This document shows positions 1-4,581 of a DNA stretch of 9,024 nt, in pieces; positions within the stretch are counted from its first letter, which is position 1; every line of letters starts with the position of its first letter. Made by a program: the position numbers and the translations under genes. The stretch is from Lachnospiraceae bacterium UBA3821 (lineage in GTDB: Bacteria; Bacillota; Clostridia; Lachnospirales; Lachnospiraceae). A model generated the notes under the pieces. It saw only the letters and a list, made by a program, of their open reading frames with translations, was not told where the DNA came from and did no database searches. Location of the stretch: contig DFDT01000096.1 of assembly GCA_002368865.1 (NCBI GenBank), positions 15,170 through 24,193 on the forward strand, in the 5' to 3' direction.

Positions 1-56
1 CGCCATACGATCTCTGCAAACTGCAATTGTACTTCTCCCAATTCTATGTTTGACAT
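1..56 (-). CDS. N-terminus of a BlaI/MecI/CopY-like transcriptional repressor (partial, runs off window)
   Basis: Only the first 18 codons and part of the next are present, reading MSNIELGEVQLQFAEIVW. The start is well supported: an AGGAGG ribosome binding site at 63-68 lies 6 bases before the ATG at 54-56. The pattern 'I-x-LGEVQLxFAEIVW' resembles the beginning of the winged-helix domain in BlaI/MecI/CopY-type repressors of clostridia, which often control an adjacent membrane peptidase or efflux gene. The upstream DNA fits a self-regulated gene: a promoter at 177-205 and palindromes near 84-129. The family call rests on a very short piece recalled from memory; another small winged-helix regulator is possible. 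Confidence 0.55.
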   Translation of the reverse strand, partial: MSNIELGEVQLQFAEIVW

Positions 57-83
57 GATGCACCTCCTGCTATGTAAAATGTG

Positions 84-111
84 ATAACATGTTATGTGCA
101 CTAACACGTTG
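84..111. promoter_or_regulatory. Tandem palindromes, candidate operators of the BlaI-like gene
   Basis: A perfect 12-bp palindrome ATAACATGTTAT lies at 84-95. A related imperfect copy, TAACACGTTG, lies at 102-111, with centres 17 bp apart. Both fall between the predicted promoter and the ribosome binding site of the BlaI-like gene. BlaI/MecI proteins bind short dyads in their own promoters, so autoregulation is a reasonable inference. No binding is shown by sequence alone. Confidence 0.4.
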
Positions 112-115
112 TATA

Positions 116-129
116 TTTGTCCGGACAAA
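116..129. repeat. 14-bp perfect palindrome
   Basis: TTTGTCCGGACAAA is a perfect dyad with no spacer, in the leader of the BlaI-like gene. The lack of a loop argues against a terminator hairpin; a protein-binding dyad is more likely. A TATACA hexamer on the minus strand at 110-115 directly follows it and could be a secondary -10 box, but no good -35 accompanies it. Confidence 0.35.
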
Positions 130-145
130 AATTTTAAAAAAGAAA

Positions 146-197
146 TTGGTTTATCTAAAGTAAACCTTCTGTGATAAGTTTACTCTGGATAAACCAA
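146..197. repeat. 52-bp inverted repeat: terminator or double operator
   Basis: The left arm at 146-165 (TTGGTTTATCTAAAGTAAAC) pairs with the right arm at 178-197 over 20 positions, with one wobble and one mismatch, around a 12-base loop. Read on the minus strand the hairpin is followed by a T-rich run (145-131), so it could terminate transcription from the gene fragment ending at 253. However, each arm is itself a dyad of the form GTTTA-N7-TAAAC (149-165 and 178-194). The second dyad lies in the spacer and -10 region of a good promoter, which suggests paired operators instead. Both roles are possible; the sequence does not decide between them. Confidence 0.5.
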
Positions 198-205
198 CTT
201 GTCAA
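177..205 (-). promoter_or_regulatory. Promoter of the BlaI-like gene
   Basis: On the minus strand a perfect -35 box TTGACA (205-200) is followed after exactly 17 bases by TAAACT (182-177), a 4/6 match to the -10 consensus. Transcription would start near 170 and give a leader of about 115 bases that contains the palindromes at 84-129. The right arm of the 146-197 inverted repeat covers the -10 box and most of the spacer, so a repressor bound there would block the promoter. Confidence 0.5.
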
Positions 206-252
206 CTACTATTTTTTGATCCTGCATTTTGACGGCGCTTTATGTATTTATA

Positions 253-573
253 CTAACACCACTTATCTGCAAACTCCTGTATTCCCCTTATCTTCGCTGC
301 ATCCTGCAACATCTGATCCAATATTTCCGTATTCTGCTCTGACATGATTCGTAACCTTAAAACTCCCTTGGCCACGCTTTCCTCCCGGATGAAGTCATCC
401 TCTGCCCATCTGTCTCGCATCGCCTTCTGCCGTTGTTCGAACATCCATCTCAGATTTTTGACCAATCCCATTGTTCTCACCGCTTCCATCGCTTCCATCG
501 CTTCTGTCATTCCTTTACTCTTCGATTGTATCATATCCAAGTCCTCCTCGCAAGTTGCGTTAAACAAGGACAT
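253..573 (-). pseudogene. Probable C-terminal fragment of an Rpn/PD-(D/E)XK transposase-like protein
   Basis: A 106-residue frame, strongly charged and helical in character. It opens with 'LFNATCEEDLDMIQ' and continues with 'EAMEAVRTMG', a basic stretch 'RQKAMRDRW' and a Lys/Arg/Glu-rich tail. This layout resembles the region after the nuclease domain in Rpn-family proteins (recombination-promoting PD-(D/E)XK nucleases, 'YhgA-like' transposases), typically about 300 residues long. The catalytic N-terminal part is absent. Codons continue in frame for at least 16 residues upstream of the ATG without a stop, as expected of a truncated gene. A GGAGGG lies 9 bases before the ATG, so a short peptide could be made. 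Family assignment is from pattern memory and is tentative. A 9-bp tandem duplication lies inside (481-507). Confidence 0.4.
481..507. repeat. 9-bp in-frame tandem repeat
   Basis: CGCTTCCAT occurs twice in tandem at 481-489 and 490-498, followed by a degenerate third unit CGCTTCTGT at 499-507. On the minus strand it encodes the repeated Met-Glu-Ala in 'EAMEAMEA'. As the unit is three codons long, copy changes would keep the frame. Confidence 0.6.
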
Positions 574-866
574 ACATTTCCGCCCTCCAGAGTCCGATAA
601 TTTGATACAGTTACAATAATAAACTCAACCGCAGTCAAATACTCATCTCGCTTATCCCACTCTCCGTTTTCACAATACTTCTGATACTTTCTTTCAGCAT
701 AATAGTAATCTTTTCCAACCGGAATATCAAAGTATCCTTGTACCATATTCTTAGTAGTTTGATCTTCAACCATCCATCCGGATTCCGTTGGAAAAAGCTC
801 TTCTATCAGCAATGCAACACCATAGCAACATCCATGTTCTCTATAAGTCCTTGAGCTGAAATCCAA
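531..866 (-). CDS. Uncharacterised protein, probably a gene fragment
   Basis: A 111-residue frame with protein-like composition, including 'REHGCCYGVALLIEELFP', 'ESGWMVEDQ', 'MVQGYFDIPVGKDYYYAE' and 'EWDKRDEYLTAVEFIIVTV'. I do not recognise the family. The only start is a TTG at 864-866 without a convincing ribosome binding site, and the frame stays open for 16 further codons upstream with no ATG, so the true 5' end seems lost. The last 43 bases overlap the start of the frame at 253-573 in another phase; residues after about 'TVSNYR' turn Cys/Arg-rich and look like random read-through. No membrane segment or signal peptide is visible. Confidence 0.35.
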   Translation of the reverse strand: MDFSSRTYREHGCCYGVALLIEELFPTESGWMVEDQTTKNMVQGYFDIPVGKDYYYAERKYQKYCENGEWDKRDEYLTAVEFIIVTVSNYRTLEGGNVCPCLTQLARRTWI

Positions 867-971
867 GCCGCCTTGCCACTTAACGTAATGGTTCCTTCTC
901 TTTTTATTTTAGTTCCCTAAACACACTATTATCATTAAACTCATAGTTCAATTTGACATGCCCATTTTCGT

Positions 972-1130
972 ATGGAAATGCATCTGTCTCAGCGTGCACT
1001 GGCAGATCGCATGCAGCTTGCAGGTATTGATATTGACAAAAATGCAATACAGCGGATTGAATGTGGAAAGCGCTTCGTAACAGATATCGGGATCAATGTT
1101 GAATTGAATCATATGAAATCTGTACTATAG
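972..1130 (+). pseudogene. Remnant of an XRE-family helix-turn-helix regulator
   Basis: This 52-codon frame is the only credible plus-strand coding signal in the window. It contains 'LSQRALADRMQLAGIDIDK' followed by 'NAIQRIECGKRFVTDI', the typical helix-turn-helix core of Cro/C1/XRE regulators: helix 2 'SQRALADRM', recognition helix around 'DKNAIQRIECG', then the common 'KRFVTDIE' continuation. After residue 39 the reading departs from the family pattern and stops after 13 more residues. On the N-terminal side an in-frame TGA lies five codons before the ATG, so the usual first helix is also mostly missing. No ribosome binding site precedes the ATG. Intact single-domain members are usually 65-110 residues. 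Its stop codon overlaps the stop codon of the convergent ATPase gene. Confidence 0.6.
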
Positions 1131-2414
1131 AATCTCCCTTAGCAAATACAACGGCACATTCTTCATCCAATCCTGCTCCCTATACCCTGAAAGAGATGTC
1201 CTGATCGCCGTCTGTGGCTGATACTCCGCACAATACGCCTTCAAACTTTTTGCCTGCAGATTCTCCTCCGCTTTTACCTCCAACGGTATGACCTCCATAC
1301 CCTTTTGGAGCAAAAAGTCAATCTCACCATCTGACTTCTCCCTTGCAAAATAATACAGACTTCTATCCAAGGCACAAAGCTCCTGAGCTACAAACTGTTC
1401 TGTCAAAGCCCCCTTGAACTCTGTAAACAGGTTGTTCCCCTGCAGTAAGATTTCCGGTTCCAACTCACTCTTGGCCGTCAACAATCCCACATCCAACATA
1501 TACATTTTGAATGCCGTCATATCCATATAGGCAGTCAACGGAATCCCCGGTTTCTTTACCCGATAGGAACGATGAATCAACCCACAGTCTTCCAGCCATT
1601 GTATGGCAATTTCAAATTCTTTCGCGCGGGCACCCTCCCGCAGCGAACCATACAAAAATTTGCGGTTCTCTTTGGCAAGCTGTGCCGGAATAGAGTTCCA
1701 CACCATATGAATGCGGGGTACCTCCTTTACAGGTGCATGCTTGGAAAAATCCTCCATGTAATAATCTAGAATCTGCCGCTGCAGCCTGCGCACTTCAAAA
1801 AAATCGCCGCTTTCCACATATTCTGCCACCACTTCCGGCATTCCGCCCACATAATAATAAGTTCGCAAAAAATCTGTAAGCTTAGGCGCAAATCCATTGA
1901 CCAGTTCATAGTCCTTATCCTGCAAAAGCCCTACCAGCCCATCTTCCCCGATGGCTCTCAGAAATTCGGAGAAACACATAGGATGCAGTTCCATAAAATC
2001 TACTTTCCCCACCGGAAAGGATGTGCCCTCATGGAGCGCAATTCCAAGCAAAGAACCCGCCGCCACAATGTCATATTCCGGCGCTTCTTCACAAAAGTAT
2101 TTCAGACAGGACAACGCTTTGGGCGTCTCCTGTATCTCATCAAAAATGATCAAGGTCCTATCCGGTTCGATCCGCTGATGGGTTTCAACCTGTAATGCGG
2201 AAATGATTCTTGGTATCTGATAATCCATTTCAAAGATATTTCTGACGTTCTCATTGTTATCGCAATTGATATATGCCACATTTTCAAAAAAACGTCTGCC
2301 GAATTCTTTCATGATCCATGTTTTGCCGACCTGCCTTGCGCCCTTGATGATCAAGGGTTTACGGCGCTTTCTGTTCTTCCATTTCTCCAATTCTCCAAGC
2401 AATTCCCGTTCCAT
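1125..2414 (-). CDS. AAA-family ATPase with DUF4143 C-terminal domain
   Basis: A 429-residue protein of the AAA_14/DUF4143 family, the usual length for these proteins. The N-terminal ATPase domain shows Walker A 'GARQVGKT' (residues 25-32), Walker B 'LIIFDEIQ' (88-95) and a sensor strand 'IVAAGSLLG' (116-124). The C-terminal DUF4143 region carries 'GEIDFLL' (363-369) and 'PLEVKAEE' (377-384), a spacing reminiscent of the acidic and E-x-K positions of PD-(D/E)XK nuclease folds. The precise cellular role of the family is not established; links to mobile DNA, defence or toxin-antitoxin-like functions are speculation. There is no signal peptide or membrane segment. The ATG has a GGAGG 7 bases upstream. 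The gene is monocistronic by position: its own promoter lies at 2456-2484 and the upstream sucrose operon ends at a strong terminator. Confidence 0.9.
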   Translation of the reverse strand: MERELLGELEKWKNRKRRKPLIIKGARQVGKTWIMKEFGRRFFENVAYINCDNNENVRNIFEMDYQIPRIISALQVETHQRIEPDRTLIIFDEIQETPKALSCLKYFCEEAPEYDIVAAGSLLGIALHEGTSFPVGKVDFMELHPMCFSEFLRAIGEDGLVGLLQDKDYELVNGFAPKLTDFLRTYYYVGGMPEVVAEYVESGDFFEVRRLQRQILDYYMEDFSKHAPVKEVPRIHMVWNSIPAQLAKENRKFLYGSLREGARAKEFEIAIQWLEDCGLIHRSYRVKKPGIPLTAYMDMTAFKMYMLDVGLLTAKSELEPEILLQGNNLFTEFKGALTEQFVAQELCALDRSLYYFAREKSDGEIDFLLQKGMEVIPLEVKAEENLQAKSLKAYCAEYQPQTAIRTSLSGYREQDWMKNVPLYLLREIL

Positions 2415-2455
2415 TTTATGCCTCCATCAGTCCATTATGGAATTTTCTCTTTTCT

Positions 2456-2484
2456 ATTTTACATTTTTTCGGCGCACTTTTCAA
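2456..2484 (-). promoter_or_regulatory. Promoter of the AAA/DUF4143 ATPase gene
   Basis: On the minus strand TTGAAA (2484-2479, 5/6 to -35) is separated by exactly 17 bases from TAAAAT (2461-2456, 5/6 to -10). Transcription would begin near 2449, about 35 bases before the ATG. The spacer consists almost entirely of the gene-proximal copy of the 20-bp repeat at 2461-2544, so a protein bound to that repeat would directly block or activate this promoter. Confidence 0.65.
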
Positions 2485-2544
2485 TCCGTTTTACATTTTT
2501 TCGGCGCACTTTATTGCAAAATTCACATTTTTTCGGCGCACTTT
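2461..2544. repeat. Three 20-bp direct repeats at 32-bp period (candidate operators)
   Basis: ACATTTTTTCGGCGCACTTT occurs without mismatch at 2461-2480, 2493-2512 and 2525-2544. Starts are exactly 32 bp apart, close to three helical turns, so all copies face the same side of the DNA. The 12-bp sequences between them differ. The array sits immediately upstream of the ATPase gene and its proximal copy lies between the -35 and -10 boxes. Exact conservation of the units with divergent spacers points to a bound element, most simply a cooperative regulator site. A 32-bp period is not a whole number of codons, and the array is intergenic, so it is not a protein repeat. Confidence 0.85.
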
Positions 2545-2550
2545 AGCATC

Positions 2551-2598
2551 AAAAAAATCCGGCCGTCGCACAAAAAGTCAATTGCGCGGCAGCCGGAT
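2551..2598 (-). terminator. Rho-independent terminator of the sucrose PTS operon
   Basis: On the minus strand, ATCCGGCTGCCGCGCA (2598-2583) pairs with TGTGCGACGGCCGGAT (2572-2557) over 16 positions with two wobbles and one mismatch, around a 10-base loop, followed by a run of seven T (2557-2551). It lies 37 bases after the ptsI stop codon and ends the operon before the control region of the ATPase gene. Confidence 0.9.
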
Positions 2599-2634
2599 AT
2601 TATATGGTTTAGCCTGCTTATGCAGTATAGATTT

Positions 2635-4269
2635 TTATTTGCTCAGGTCCAGCTTTCTCACCGCATCCCGAAGCGGCAGTACAAAGGGCGCCGACACAGA
2701 CAATTCGTCGATGCCCATCCGCAGGAACGCTTCCGTGAGGGTGGTGTCCGCCGCCAGTTCGCCGCAGATACCGATCCAGGCGCCATGGGCATGGGCGTTC
2801 TTGGCAGACATCTCGATCAGCCGCAGGATCGCCTCATGATGAGTGTCGCAGAAAGGCTCCAGCTTTGCATTCTGTCTGTCGATTGCTAACGTATACTGGG
2901 TCAGATCGTTGGTGCCCACGCTGAAGAAGTTTACAAGCGGTGCCAGCCTGTCGCTGATCACAGCGGCTGCTGGGGTCTCGATCATGATGCCTACTTCCGT
3001 ATTCTCATCGTATGGTACACCGGCCTCCTTCAGTTCCGCCTTCACCTCTTCGCAGACAGTCAGGATCTTCTCCACCTCGGATACGCTGGTGATCATGGGG
3101 AACATAATGCCCAGATTGCCGAATGCGGAAGCACGATAGAGCGCGCGGAGCTGGGTCTTGAAGATTTCCGGTCTGGTCAGGCAGATACGGATTGCCCGGA
3201 AACCCAGCGCCGGATTTTCCTCTTTATCCAGGTTAAAATAATCGATCTGTTTGTCTGCACCGATATCAAGCGTACGGATAATAACCTTTTTGCCCATCAT
3301 GCTCTCCAGCACTTTGCGGTAAGCTGTAAACTGCTGCTCCTCCGTAGGATAATCCGGGCTCTCCAGATACAGGAATTCACTGCGGAACAGACCGATACCT
3401 CCTGCGTCATTGGCAAGCACTGCACCCACGCCGTCCACACCGCCGATGTTGGCGTAGATATTGACCTTGGTTCCGTCAAGGGTCACATTCTCTTTTCCCT
3501 TTAACTCCTGCAGCAGAGATTTTTTATGCAGATCATCCTCCTGCTTTTTCTGCATAGCGCTTTCCGTCTCCGCGTCCGGTTCCAAAATGATCTCACCGGT
3601 GTAGCCGTCCACAATGATCCGCTTGCCGTCCTCCACCGCTTTCAGAAAATCCTCTCCCACACCGATCACCGCCGGGATATTCATGTTCCTGGCAAGGATT
3701 GCCGTGTGGGAATTGGAGGAACCGTAGGCCGTCACAAAAGCCAGTACACTTTCCTTATCCAGGGAAACCGTCTCGCTGGGCGCCAGATCATCCGCACAGA
3801 TGATCATCTTCTGCGACATCTGCTGTCCGGCGCTCTCCCCTTTGGTCAGACAGTTGATCAGACGGTTGGAGATATCCTTCACATCCGCCGCTCTCGCCTG
3901 CATATAGGCGTCCTCCATGGACGCAAACATATCCGCAAAATTGTCCGCCGTCGTGGCAACCGCATACTCTGCATTGACGGACTGCGTCCTGATAATGTTG
4001 GTGATAGACTCATTGTAGTCATCATCCTCCAGCATCATCATATGCACTTCAAAAATCTGGGCATGGGTCTCGCCCACCTCCTTCAGTGCTTTTTCATAAA
4101 TCTCTGACAACTGTTCCGTGGCAAGTTCCTTTGCCTCTTCAAACCGTGCAAACTCCGCTTCGATATCATCCACATGCGTTCTGCGGACCTGCTCATCCTG
4201 TCTTTTGAACAATGCCGCATTGCCGATGGCAATGGCTCCGTAAACTCCCTTACCCTTGAATTTCGTCAT
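2635..4269 (-). CDS. ptsI: PTS enzyme I (phosphoenolpyruvate-protein phosphotransferase)
   Basis: Cytoplasmic enzyme I (544 residues; many homologues are 540-575). It autophosphorylates from PEP and passes the phosphate to HPr. The phosphohistidine is His188 in 'SSNSHTAILARNMNIPAVIG'; the residues just before it (Gly-Ser-Ser-Asn-Ser) differ from the common 'GGRTSH'. PEP/metal-binding elements are 'GIGLFRSEF' (291-299), Arg332 before 'TLDIGADK', 'GFRAIR' (356-361), 'ETPAA' (431-435), 'SVGTNDLTQYTLAIDR' (450-465) and Cys502 in 'GICGE'. The N-terminal helical part (about 30-145) is the HPr-binding region. It is the last gene of the operon, 54 bases after ptsH, with only a weak GGGGG-type binding site before the ATG, so it may be translated less efficiently than ptsH. 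Confidence 0.96.
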   Translation of the reverse strand: MTKFKGKGVYGAIAIGNAALFKRQDEQVRRTHVDDIEAEFARFEEAKELATEQLSEIYEKALKEVGETHAQIFEVHMMMLEDDDYNESITNIIRTQSVNAEYAVATTADNFADMFASMEDAYMQARAADVKDISNRLINCLTKGESAGQQMSQKMIICADDLAPSETVSLDKESVLAFVTAYGSSNSHTAILARNMNIPAVIGVGEDFLKAVEDGKRIIVDGYTGEIILEPDAETESAMQKKQEDDLHKKSLLQELKGKENVTLDGTKVNIYANIGGVDGVGAVLANDAGGIGLFRSEFLYLESPDYPTEEQQFTAYRKVLESMMGKKVIIRTLDIGADKQIDYFNLDKEENPALGFRAIRICLTRPEIFKTQLRALYRASAFGNLGIMFPMITSVSEVEKILTVCEEVKAELKEAGVPYDENTEVGIMIETPAAAVISDRLAPLVNFFSVGTNDLTQYTLAIDRQNAKLEPFCDTHHEAILRLIEMSAKNAHAHGAWIGICGELAADTTLTEAFLRMGIDELSVSAPFVLPLRDAVRKLDLSK

Positions 4270-4323
4270 GCTGTTACCCCCGTTTTTCGTCTGATTCGCT
4301 CCGATCCACGTGTGCTCACGACT

Positions 4324-4581
4324 CTACAGATTCTCTTTCATGAAATCCTCGATCGCCTTTGCAGCTGCTTCTTCGTCTTCCCCTTCCACGGTGAAGTTCA
4401 CAGTGTCACCGCACTTGATCCCCATGCCCATGAGCATCATCAGTTTCGTCACATTCACGCTTTTGCCATCCTTCTCCAGCGTAACGGTACTGGTAAATGT
4501 CTTAGCCAGCTTTGCCAGAAGTCCTGCCGGTCTTGCGTGGATACCTACTGCATCTTGAATGGTGTAAGAAAATGTTTTCAT
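4324..4581 (-). CDS. ptsH: HPr-family phosphocarrier protein lacking Ser46
   Basis: An 85-residue HPr that takes phosphate from enzyme I and passes it to the EIIA domain of ScrA. The active-site signature 'GIHARPAG' places the phosphohistidine at His15. At the regulatory site Firmicutes HPr has 'LKSIMGVMSLG' with Ser46; here the aligned stretch is 'VTKLMMLMGMG', so residue 46 is Lys, with Thr at 45. HPr kinase/phosphorylase should therefore have no Ser46 to modify, which would leave phosphotransfer intact but remove the CcpA co-repressor signal from this copy. The AGGAGG binding site (4590-4595) lies 8 bases before the ATG and inside the 3' end of scrK; the ATG overlaps the scrK stop (ATGA), implying translational coupling. 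Confidence 0.95.
   Translation of the reverse strand: MKTFSYTIQDAVGIHARPAGLLAKLAKTFTSTVTLEKDGKSVNVTKLMMLMGMGIKCGDTVNFTVEGEDEEAAAKAIEDFMKENL

Noticed and set aside
146..197. Terminal inverted repeats of a tiny insertion element
   Set aside because: The arms are separated by only 12 bases with no target duplication seen; an operator pair or terminator explains it better.
867..971. RNA gene or riboswitch in the gap between fragments
   Set aside because: No conserved riboswitch core, tRNA cloverleaf or strong hairpin could be recognised.
2461..2544. Possible short CRISPR array (repeats of 20 bp with differing 12-bp spacers)
   Set aside because: Repeats and spacers are far too short, only three units exist, no cas gene is present, and the proximal unit fits a promoter spacer.
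2254..2889. Plus-strand open frame of 211 codons
   Set aside because: It runs through the ATPase 5' end, the repeat array, the terminator and the ptsI 3' end; its length comes from low stop density opposite these elements.
3526..4107. Plus-strand open frame opposite ptsI
   Set aside because: Antisense shadow of conserved ptsI codons without protein-like features.
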